Part shown: one piece after another, positions 1 to 7,807 of the stretch
How the letters are laid out: every line of letters starts with the position of its first letter
How positions within the stretch are numbered: position 1 is the first letter of the stretch
Source of the DNA: Rhodocyclales bacterium
GTDB taxonomy: Bacteria; Pseudomonadota; Gammaproteobacteria; Burkholderiales; Rhodocyclaceae
Direction of reading: 5' to 3'
Length of the DNA stretch: 8,548 bases
NCBI GenBank assembly: GCA_021286885.1
Contig: JAJTBM010000107.1
Span: 1-8,548, forward strand
The notes under the pieces: generated by a model
The model's input: the letters and a program-made list of their open reading frames with translations, nothing else
Databases searched by the model: none
Told to the model about the DNA's origin: nothing
Made by a program: the position numbers and the translations under genes

Positions 1-1899
<1,899 letters not shown>

Positions 1900-1903
<4 letters not shown>

Positions 1904-1929
1904 GCCTGTTTAGCGGGGCAAAGTGCCAT
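1900..1929 (-). promoter_or_regulatory. Possible 9-codon leader ORF coupled to the priA start
   Basis: An ATG at 1929 opens a short frame encoding MALCPAKQA. Its TGA stop (1902-1900) overlaps the priA ATG (1903-1901) as ATGA. An AAGG lies 4 nt before the ATG (1934-1937), while priA itself has no clear Shine-Dalgarno sequence. Terminating ribosomes could therefore restart on priA. The frame is open upstream to 2127 (75 codons), but that part crosses the AT-rich DnaA-box region and resembles no protein. Translational coupling is an inference from the layout only. Confidence 0.25.
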
Positions 1930-2012
1930 TAAGCCTTGTGGAATCAGTCCCTTGGCGCATTTTGGGTGGGTGCCATCGGCCTTGCGGGAGGGTGTGAACT
2001 TGTCCCCATGCC

Positions 2013-2021
2013 TGTGGATAA
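2013..2021 (-). promoter_or_regulatory. Exact consensus DnaA box
   Basis: The minus strand reads TTATCCACA, the exact high-affinity DnaA box of E. coli R1 type. It is flanked by two weaker boxes: TTGTCCCCA on the plus strand (2000-2008) and TTCCCCACA on the minus strand (2025-2033), each with two mismatches. The three lie within 34 bp. DnaA is the initiator ATPase and also represses or activates some promoters through such boxes. Confidence 0.65.
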
Positions 2022-2088
2022 CTTTGTGGGGAATTTGGGCAGAGTTACGGTAAACCCGCTTGTAGTAAACGTTTTTTACCTTTGAGCA

Positions 2089-2097
2089 TAATCCACA
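2089..2097 (+). promoter_or_regulatory. DnaA box with one mismatch
   Basis: TAATCCACA differs from TTATCCACA at the second base only. It sits inside the AT-rich tract and is followed closely by a GATC and a run of six A. A box at the edge of an AT-rich tract is where DnaA begins unwinding in known origins; that role here is inferred. Confidence 0.5.
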
Positions 2098-2273
2098 GAT
2101 CAAAAAAGTTGTTTTAAAAACATACACTTGTGTTTTTGTCCTGTGTACTCAAGGATTTGCAGGGGGCGTGTGGAAAGGCGCCGTTCGCTGTGTACAAGTC
2201 AAGCCTTTTCCAAAAATATATCCCTTGACGGCAGCCGGAAGACGGAGTTTGGTGAATTTTTCATGACGCCCCG

Positions 2274-2306
2274 AAAAAATTACAGCCGCCCGTAGGGCGG
2301 CTGTAA
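2274..2306 (-). terminator. Rho-independent terminator of hemE
   Basis: The arms TTACAGCCGCCC (2280-2291) and GGGCGGCTGTAA (2295-2306) form a perfect 12-bp stem with a 3-base loop. On the minus strand the stem is followed directly by six T residues (2279-2274). It begins 27 bases after the hemE stop codon. This is a textbook intrinsic terminator and separates hemE from priA transcription. Confidence 0.93.
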
Positions 2307-2333
2307 GGGCAAAACCCCAGGGGCTGAACGGGC

Positions 2334-3404
2334 TTAGCGGCCCGCAAGCACCTGACGGCTGTGACTGTGGATGGTATCGACCAGCACGTTCACGTTTTCG
2401 GGCGGGGTGAATTGGGAGATCCCGTGGCCCAGGTTGAAAACGTGGCCGGCGTGGGGCCCGTAGGCGTCGATCACCTTGCGGGCTTCGGCGGCGACGGCTT
2501 CCGGGGTGCCGAACAGCACGGACGGATCCAGGTTGCCTTGCAGGGCCACCTTGTCGCCCACCAGGCGACGGGCGGCGCCGATGTCTACGGTCCAGTCGAG
2601 GCCCACGGCGTCGGCGCCGGAATCGGCAATCTCGGGCAGCCAGATGCCGCCGCCCTTGGTGAACACGATGGCGGGGATGCGCTCGCCGTCTTTTTCGCGG
2701 GTCAGGCCGGCCAGGATCTGGCGGATGTAGGCGAGGGAGAATTCCTTGTAGGCCTCGTGGGCCAGCACGCCGCCCCAGGAGTCGAAGATCATCACGGCCT
2801 GGGCGCCGGCTTCGATCTGGGCGTTCAGGTAGGCGGTGACGGACTGGGCGGTGATGCTCAGGATGTGGTGCATCAGGTCAGGACGGCTGTAGAGTAGGGT
2901 CTTGACCTTGCGGTAGTCGTCGGAGCCGCCGCCTTCGACCATGTAGCAGGCGAGGGTCCAGGGGCTGCCGGAGAAGCCGATCAGGGGCACCGAGTCGTCC
3001 AGCGCACGCCGGATCTCGGCGACGGCGTCCATCACGTAGCCGAGCTCCTGGACGGGATCGGGCACGGCGAGGTTGCGGATCTCCCATTCTTCCTTCAGCG
3101 GACGCTCGAACTTGGGGCCTTCGCCTTCGGCGAAGTACAGGCCCAGGCCCATAGCGTCGGGCACGGTCAGGATGTCGGAGAACAGGATGGCAGCGTCGAG
3201 GTTGTAGCGGGCCAGCGGCTGCAGGGTGACTTCGCAGGCGAGGCCGGGGTTCTTGCACAGATCCAGGAAGCTGCCGGCGCGCTTGCGGGTTTCCCGGTAC
3301 TCGGGCAGGTAACGGCCGGCCTGGCGCATCAGCCAGACGGGGGTGTAGTCGGTGGGCTGGCGCAGCAGGGCGCGCAGGAAGGTGTCATTCTTCGGACGGC
3401 TCAC
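2334..3404 (-). CDS. hemE: HemE, uroporphyrinogen III decarboxylase
   Basis: HemE is the cytoplasmic, cofactor-free enzyme that removes four carboxyl groups from the acetate side chains of uroporphyrinogen III to give coproporphyrinogen III in heme synthesis. The protein is 356 residues, close to E. coli HemE (354). The signature [15 protein letters not shown] covers residues 22-36, with substrate-binding Arg27 and Arg31. The catalytic Asp is D77 in LFSDIL, followed by [16 protein letters not shown] (143-158, Tyr154) and FNLGHGI with His327. All key residues are present. The start is GTG 3404: a GAGGA lies 6 bases upstream, and the product then begins [17 protein letters not shown], matching the family N-terminus. 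The frame stays open to ATG codons at 3461 and 3479, but that extension is unlike HemE. It ends in a strong terminator and follows trkH after 124 bp. Confidence 0.97.
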   Translation of the reverse strand: MSRPKNDTFLRALLRQPTDYTPVWLMRQAGRYLPEYRETRKRAGSFLDLCKNPGLACEVTLQPLARYNLDAAILFSDILTVPDAMGLGLYFAEGEGPKFERPLKEEWEIRNLAVPDPVQELGYVMDAVAEIRRALDDSVPLIGFSGSPWTLACYMVEGGGSDDYRKVKTLLYSRPDLMHHILSITAQSVTAYLNAQIEAGAQAVMIFDSWGGVLAHEAYKEFSLAYIRQILAGLTREKDGERIPAIVFTKGGGIWLPEIADSGADAVGLDWTVDIGAARRLVGDKVALQGNLDPSVLFGTPEAVAAEARKVIDAYGPHAGHVFNLGHGISQFTPPENVNVLVDTIHSHSRQVLAGR

Positions 3405-3449
3405 GGGAAATCCTCGGCAGCAGAGGCCGCGCAGGGCGGCAAAGGCGGG

Positions 3450-3455
3450 ATTATC
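3450..3455 (-). promoter_or_regulatory. Possible -10 element of a hemE promoter
   Basis: The minus strand reads GATAAT, five of six bases of the sigma-70 -10 consensus, placed 45 bases before the hemE GTG. The hexamer 17 bases upstream is TGGGCG, only three of six matches to TTGACA, and lies in the loop of a GC-rich hairpin. Without a good -35 this is a weak call; hemE could also be read through from trkH. Confidence 0.3.
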
Positions 3456-3464
3456 CGACATTTG

Positions 3465-3487
3465 CCCCCCGGCGCCCATCCGGGGGG
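3465..3487 (-). other. GC-rich hairpin between trkH and hemE
   Basis: CCCCCCGG (3465-3472) and CCGGGGGG (3480-3487) form a perfect 8-bp stem with a 7-base loop. No T-run follows on the minus strand, so it is not a standard intrinsic terminator. It could slow polymerase, stabilise the 3' end of the trkAH message, or be incidental in GC-rich DNA. It lies 41 bases past the trkH stop. Confidence 0.35.
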
Positions 3488-3528
3488 ATCAAGGTTTGAC
3501 AGCTTTCCCGGCACGCCCCGGGCAGGGC

Positions 3529-4986
3529 CTACTTGCGCCAGAACTGGGGCGTGAAAATCACCGCCAGGGAAAGCACCTCCAGACGCCCGAGCAGCATGGT
3601 GAAGCTGCAGATCCAGGTCTGAAAGTCGGTGAGAACCGCGTAGTTGGTGGCGGGCCCCACCTGGTTGAGGCCGGGGCCGGCGTTGTTGATGCTGGCTACC
3701 ACGGCGCCCAGGGCAGTCATGAAGTCCAGCCCGGAGAGGATCATCAGGAAGGTGAGCATCACCACGCTCATGAAGTACAGGAAGATGAAGCCCAGCATGG
3801 CCACCACCACATTGTTGGGAATGGCCGCGCCGCCCACCTTGACCGGATTCACCACCGCCGGGTGGATGAGGCGGGTGAGTTCCCGGTTGGCTTGCTTGGC
3901 CAGGATCAGGGTGCGGATCATCTTGATGCCGCCCCCGGTGGAGCCGGAACTGGCGGTGATGCAGGACAGAAACAGCATCCACAGGGGGGCGAACACCGGC
4001 CATTTGTCAAAGTCCTGGCTGGCAAAGCCGCAGTCGGTGGCCATGGATACCAGGTTGAAACTCACATGGCGCAGGGCGGTGCCGTAGTCGGCATAGGTGC
4101 CTTCCTGCCAGACGTAATAGGCCACCCCGAAGCAGGAGACAAGGATGAGGCCCACCACGCCCCGGGCTTCCACATCCAGCCAGTAATAGCGCAGATTGCG
4201 TTCCCGCAGCACGGTGAAGTGGGTGGCAAAGTTCATGGCGGCGAGCACCATGAAGACGATCAGGATGAACTCCACCTGGGGATTGTCGAAGGCGCCCACG
4301 CTGGCATCCCGGGTTGAAAAGCCACCCAGGCCCATGGCGGCAAAGGCGTGGCAGATCGCATCCAGCCAGGAAAGCCCGGCCTCCCGGAGCAGCAGGATGC
4401 AGGCGGCGGTAATCCCCACATACACCAGCCACAGGGCCTTGGCGGTGTCTGCGATGCGGGCGGTGAGCTTGGAATCCTTCATGGGGCCCGGGGTTTCGGC
4501 CTTGTAAAGCTGCATGCCGCCCACCCCCAGCAGGGGCAGGATGGCCACCGCCAGCACGATGATGCCCATCCCGCCCAGCCAGTTGAGTTCATGGCGCCAC
4601 AGGTTGATGGCCGGGGGCGCGTGATCCAGGTCGGTCATCACCGTGGAGCCGGTGGTGGTGAGCCCCGACATGGTTTCAAAGAAGGCGTCGGTGAAGCTCA
4701 TGCTGTCGTATACAAGCAGGAGCGGGATGGTGGCGATGGCGGCCATCAGCATCCACACCGTCGACACCAGCAAAAAGCCATCACGGGGTTTGAGTTCACG
4801 AAAATGGCGTCGGGTGGCGGTGTAAAGCGCCAGCCCCAGGCCGAGGGAGATGCCCATGGCGGCCACAAAATCGGCGGTGGTGCCGTCTTCGAAGATCAGG
4901 GCGCCGGCAATCGGCATCAGGTAGGCGAGACTGAACACGCACAGCAGGCGGCCCAGCACGTTGGCAACGGGGAGTAGTGCATCCAT
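3529..4986 (-). CDS. trkH: TrkH, potassium-translocating membrane subunit of the Trk system
   Basis: TrkH is the inner-membrane K+-conducting subunit of the Trk uptake system and is gated by TrkA. The protein is 485 residues; E. coli TrkH has 483. It is very hydrophobic and carries the four pore-loop motifs of the Trk/Ktr/HKT superfamily: TTTGST (110-115), AMGLGGFS (217-224), TDCGFAS (317-323) and NNAGPGL (434-440). Each has the selectivity-filter glycine (G113, G221 or G222, G320, G437). The stretch SSGSTGGGIKMIR (346-358) matches the conserved region of the D3-D4 linker and intramembrane loop. ATG 4986 is chosen because it gives the family length and its A is the last base of the trkA TGA stop, an overlap typical of coupled translation. 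The frame is open further upstream, but that part lies inside trkA. No terminator with a T-run follows. Confidence 0.96.
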   Translation of the reverse strand: MDALLPVANVLGRLLCVFSLAYLMPIAGALIFEDGTTADFVAAMGISLGLGLALYTATRRHFRELKPRDGFLLVSTVWMLMAAIATIPLLLVYDSMSFTDAFFETMSGLTTTGSTVMTDLDHAPPAINLWRHELNWLGGMGIIVLAVAILPLLGVGGMQLYKAETPGPMKDSKLTARIADTAKALWLVYVGITAACILLLREAGLSWLDAICHAFAAMGLGGFSTRDASVGAFDNPQVEFILIVFMVLAAMNFATHFTVLRERNLRYYWLDVEARGVVGLILVSCFGVAYYVWQEGTYADYGTALRHVSFNLVSMATDCGFASQDFDKWPVFAPLWMLFLSCITASSGSTGGGIKMIRTLILAKQANRELTRLIHPAVVNPVKVGGAAIPNNVVVAMLGFIFLYFMSVVMLTFLMILSGLDFMTALGAVVASINNAGPGLNQVGPATNYAVLTDFQTWICSFTMLLGRLEVLSLAVIFTPQFWRK

Positions 4987-6413
4987 CAGAAGAACCCCCA
5001 GCCCACCTGGAACAGGGTTTCCACCTGACTCACCAGTTTCTTGTTCACGCAGAACACAATGACGTGGTCTTCGGCCCGGATCACCGTGTCGTGGTGGCAG
5101 ATGATGACCTCCCGGATCGGCACCTCGTAGGGCACCAGATCCCGGTGTTCGGTGCGGGTCTGGCCGGTGTCGCGCACGATGGCCGCAATGGTGACGCCTT
5201 CGGGCAGGGGGAGTTCGTCGATGCGCCGGCCAATGACCTTGCAATGGCGAGCATCCCCGTGGGCCACCAGCTCCAGGGCTTCGGCAGCGCCCCGGCGCAG
5301 GCTGTGGACGGCGGCCACGTCCCCGCGCCGCACCCGGGCCAGGAGCTGACCGATGGAGGTCTGGGCCGGCGAAATGGCAATGTCGATACGCCCGCCCTGG
5401 ACCAGATCCACGTAAGACTTGCGGTTGATGAGGGCCAGGGTGCGACGGGCACCCAGCTGCTTGGCGAGGGAGGCGGACATGATGTTGTCTTCCTCGTCAT
5501 TGGTGAGGGCGAGGAACATGTCCATGTCTTCGATGTTTTCTTGGTCGAGCAGGGTTTCATCGGTGGCGTCACCGCGCAGCACCAGGGCCTTGTCCAGGCT
5601 GCCGGCCACCACTTCGGCCCGGTGCCGATCCCGTTCCACCAGTTTGACCTGACAGCGCGCCTCGATGGCCCGGGCGAGGCGCAGCCCGATGTTGCCGCCC
5701 CCCGCGATCATCACCCGCCGGATGGGCTTGTCCATGCGGCGCAGCTCCTGCATCACGCGCCGGATGCGGCTGCTGGCGGCCAGTACGAAGACTTCATCGT
5801 CGGGTTCGATCACCGTGTCCCCGGTGGGGGCGATGGGCTGGTCACGCCGGAAAATGGCGGCCACGCGGGCATCGATTTGGGGCAGGCGTTCGGGGATGGT
5901 TTTGAGGGGTTGTCCCACCAGCATCCCGCCTGGGAAGGCACGTACTGCGATCATGGTGACCATGCCTTCGGCAAACTCCAGCACCTGGAGGGCTTCGGGG
6001 AATTCGATCAGCTTGCGGATGTAGTCGGTAATGATCTGCTCGGGGCAGATGGCGTGATCCACCGCAAAATTCTCGGGGCCCAGCAGCTCCGGGTGGGCGC
6101 TGTAGTCGGCCGAGCGCAGGCGGGCGATTCGGGTGGGAATGTTGAACAGGGTTTTGGCGATCCGACAGGCGCACAGATTGGTCTGGTCGGATTGGGTGAC
6201 GGCGATCAGCAGATCGGCGTCTTCGGCCCCGGCGTTCTGCAGCACCGAGGGGGAGGCGGCGTTCCCGGCCACGCCGCGCAGGTCGTAGCGATCCTGGAGG
6301 GCGGCCAGATGTTCCGGGTTGTTGTCGATGACGGTGATTTCATTGGCTTCGGAAACCAGGTTTTCGGCCACTGAACTGCCGACCTGACCTGCGCCCAGGA
6401 TGATGATCTTCAT
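4986..6413 (-). CDS. trkA: TrkA, NAD-binding gating subunit of the Trk potassium system
   Basis: TrkA is a peripheral cytoplasmic protein that assembles under TrkH and opens or closes it in response to NAD(H) and ATP. The protein is 475 residues; E. coli TrkA has 458. It has the expected duplicated RCK layout. RCK-N 1 has the nucleotide motif GAGQVG (7-12) and acidic Asp30. A TrkA-C domain spans about 140-225. RCK-N 2 has GGGNIG (238-243) and Glu260. The second TrkA-C domain spans about 380-460. Both glycine motifs are intact, as in E. coli TrkA. ATG 6413 begins MKIIILGAGQVG directly. A short GGAAG lies only 3 bases before the ATG and abuts a GC-rich hairpin (6421-6437). The stop overlaps the trkH start by one base. 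It follows ntrX by 116 bp on the same strand, an order also known in alphaproteobacteria. Confidence 0.96.
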   Translation of the reverse strand: MKIIILGAGQVGSSVAENLVSEANEITVIDNNPEHLAALQDRYDLRGVAGNAASPSVLQNAGAEDADLLIAVTQSDQTNLCACRIAKTLFNIPTRIARLRSADYSAHPELLGPENFAVDHAICPEQIITDYIRKLIEFPEALQVLEFAEGMVTMIAVRAFPGGMLVGQPLKTIPERLPQIDARVAAIFRRDQPIAPTGDTVIEPDDEVFVLAASSRIRRVMQELRRMDKPIRRVMIAGGGNIGLRLARAIEARCQVKLVERDRHRAEVVAGSLDKALVLRGDATDETLLDQENIEDMDMFLALTNDEEDNIMSASLAKQLGARRTLALINRKSYVDLVQGGRIDIAISPAQTSIGQLLARVRRGDVAAVHSLRRGAAEALELVAHGDARHCKVIGRRIDELPLPEGVTIAAIVRDTGQTRTEHRDLVPYEVPIREVIICHHDTVIRAEDHVIVFCVNKKLVSQVETLFQVGWGFF

Positions 6414-6420
6414 GCACTTC

Positions 6421-6437
6421 CGGCCCCGGCGGGGCCG
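6421..6437 (-). promoter_or_regulatory. Hairpin next to the trkA ribosome-binding site
   Basis: CGGCCCC (6421-6427) and GGGGCCG (6431-6437) form a perfect 7-bp, all-GC stem with a 3-base loop. On the minus-strand RNA it ends 7 bases before the trkA ATG and includes the first G of the GGAAG at 6421-6417. It could limit access of ribosomes to trkA. That is inferred from position only. Confidence 0.35.
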
Positions 6438-6457
6438 CCTCGGGGAAAACTCGGAAA

Positions 6458-6473
6458 GCCGGGCAGGCCCGGC
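6458..6473 (-). terminator. Weak terminator-like hairpin after ntrX
   Basis: GCCGGGC (6458-6464) and GCCCGGC (6467-6473) pair perfectly over 7 bp with only 2 unpaired bases between them. On the minus strand it is followed by TTTCCGAGTTTTCC, a broken T-run. It lies 56 bases after the ntrX stop. It may cause partial termination between ntrYX and trkAH; the interrupted tract makes full termination doubtful. Confidence 0.35.
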
Positions 6474-6529
6474 CAGTAGGGGTGTTGCGTGCTACGGGTC
6501 AATCCATGCCGTTCAGGCCGTTCATGCAG

Positions 6530-7807
6530 TTAATGGTGGCCGCCGCCACCGCTACCGCCACCGCCACCTTCTTCGTGGCGCCGCCCCACGCTGATCCCCA
6601 GCTGCTTGAGCTTGCGATACAGGTGGGTGCGTTCCAGCCCGGTTTTTTCGGCCAGGCGAGTCATGTTGCCGCCGTCCATCTGCAAATGGTGTTCAAAGTA
6701 CATGCGCTCGAAAATTTCCCGGGCTTCCCGCAGGGGCAAATCCAGGGGCAGGCCGAGGGTGGCGCTGGCGGGCTTGACCAGCAGATGGGCCACGTCATCC
6801 ATCCCGATCTCTTCTTCCAGAGTGCCCAGGGCCAGGGATTTGATGGTGGCTTTCAGCTCCCCGTAGCCGCCGCTCCAGTTTTGGTTGCGCAGGCTGTTGA
6901 GGGCTGCCGATGAGAGCCGGCGGGAGGGTACTTCGCCCGCTTCCACACAGTAGAGCAGGATCTGGCTGGCGATTTCGGGGATCTCGTCGCGGATCTCGGC
7001 CAGGCCCGGCGGGGCCAGGGTGACTTCGAACAGGCGGTTCAGCACCCGCTCGTCCCAGCCGTGTTCGACCAGCTCGTCGGGCCGGTGCTCGGTGGCCACC
7101 ACCAGGGTCTGGGCGTGGCGTTCGAGGCGATCCATGGCGAACACCAGGTTCTTTTGCTGGGCCCGGTTCAGGTAGATCAGTTCGGGCACGTAGAGCACGC
7201 CGCCCCGGGCGTTTTCGAGGATGTTCAGCTCCAGGGGCATGGACGAGAGGGACAAGTCCAGCCAGGGGCTGCCCACCCGTTGCAGGGTGCGGGCGCACAG
7301 TTCGGCCAGGCTGCCGGGGCCCACCCGGAGCAGGATTACCCGGGATTTTTCGGCCATCTGCTCCAGCCGCTTGCGCAGGTCGCGCAGCGGGATGGAGCGG
7401 GAGAAGGCGCCCAGGCCCAGGGGGCTGGGGGCGTAGGCGGGCTTGGTGCGGGACAGACCGCGCTTGACCGCGGCGAGCAGCTTTTGCAGGGCGATGGGCT
7501 TTTCGAGGACTTCGAGGGCGCCAATCCGGGTGGCTTCCACTGCGGTGTCGATGCTGCCGTGGCCGGACATCATCACCACCGGCATGGTGAGCTGGCCCTT
7601 GGCGGACCATTCCTGGAGCAGGCTGACTCCGTCGGTATCGGGCATCTCGATGTCGAGCAGCACCAGATCCGGCCGGGCGGCGTTGCGGGCGGCCCGGGCG
7701 GCGGCGGCGTTTTCGGCGAGGATGATGTCGTGACCCTCGTCGCGCAGGATTTCGGACAGGAGTTCGCGAATGCCGACTTCGTCGTCAACGATGAGAATTT
7801 TAGCCAT
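6530..7807 (-). CDS. ntrX: NtrX-like response regulator with a degenerate AAA+ domain
   Basis: This is the partner of the NtrY-like kinase, with receiver, AAA+-like and Fis-type HTH parts (425 residues). The receiver (1-120) is complete: Asp8/Asp9, phospho-acceptor Asp52, Ser81 and Lys103. The region 155-345 aligns by eye with a sigma-54 activator ATPase but lacks the working residues. Walker A is GPGSLAE (163-169) with no GK. Walker B is LYVPE (205-209), with Pro for Asp. Only about 43 residues separate them, with no GAFTGA. WSGGYGEL (311-318) has lost the sensor II Arg of WPGNVREL. The HTH, NMTRLAEKTGLERTHLYRKL (381-400), is well kept. It probably binds DNA in response to phosphorylation without ATPase-driven sigma-54 activation. 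A Gly-rich tail (414-423) ends in His-His. ATG 7807 overlaps the ntrY stop by 8 bp and starts MAKILIVDDE. The NtrX name rests on pairing with NtrY, the receiver and the HTH. Confidence 0.88.
   Translation of the reverse strand: MAKILIVDDEVGIRELLSEILRDEGHDIILAENAAAARAARNAARPDLVLLDIEMPDTDGVSLLQEWSAKGQLTMPVVMMSGHGSIDTAVEATRIGALEVLEKPIALQKLLAAVKRGLSRTKPAYAPSPLGLGAFSRSIPLRDLRKRLEQMAEKSRVILLRVGPGSLAELCARTLQRVGSPWLDLSLSSMPLELNILENARGGVLYVPELIYLNRAQQKNLVFAMDRLERHAQTLVVATEHRPDELVEHGWDERVLNRLFEVTLAPPGLAEIRDEIPEIASQILLYCVEAGEVPSRRLSSAALNSLRNQNWSGGYGELKATIKSLALGTLEEEIGMDDVAHLLVKPASATLGLPLDLPLREAREIFERMYFEHHLQMDGGNMTRLAEKTGLERTHLYRKLKQLGISVGRRHEEGGGGGSGGGGHH

Larger units (their letters stand above)
1904..2333. 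other. Non-coding hemE-priA gap with DnaA boxes and an AT-rich tract (candidate origin or DnaA-regulated region)
   Basis: No convincing gene lies in these 430 bases. The hemE end holds an intrinsic terminator (2274-2306). The middle holds an AT-rich tract: by hand count 20 of the 70 bases at 2071-2140 are G or C, in an otherwise strongly GC-rich window. That tract contains an inverted repeat, AAAAACA (2116-2122) and TGTTTTT (2131-2137). Around it are DnaA-box-like 9-mers: one exact (2013-2021), one with a single mismatch (2089-2097), and three with two mismatches (2000-2008, 2025-2033, 2169-2177). The 8-mer CTGTGTAC occurs twice, at 2141-2148 and 2188-2195. Clustered DnaA boxes beside an AT-rich unwinding tract is the usual build of a bacterial origin. 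The promoter that priA needs must also lie here, but I see no convincing -35/-10 pair. Confidence 0.5.

Noticed and set aside
3405..3479. Longer HemE starting at ATG 3479 or 3461
   Set aside because: The added residues are not seen in HemE. GTG 3404 has a well-placed GAGGA and gives the conserved N-terminus and usual length.
3465..3487. The 8-bp GC hairpin as the trkH terminator
   Set aside because: No T-run follows on the minus strand, so it is listed only as a hairpin.
3352..4317. A 321-codon open frame on the plus strand opposite trkH and the hemE start
   Set aside because: It spans two minus-strand genes and their gap, with low-complexity His/Gly/Glu composition; it is a shadow frame.
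4977..6374. A 465-codon open frame on the plus strand opposite trkA
   Set aside because: It is antisense to an unmistakable trkA, is rich in Gly, His and Asp as expected of a reverse frame in GC-rich DNA, and resembles no known family.
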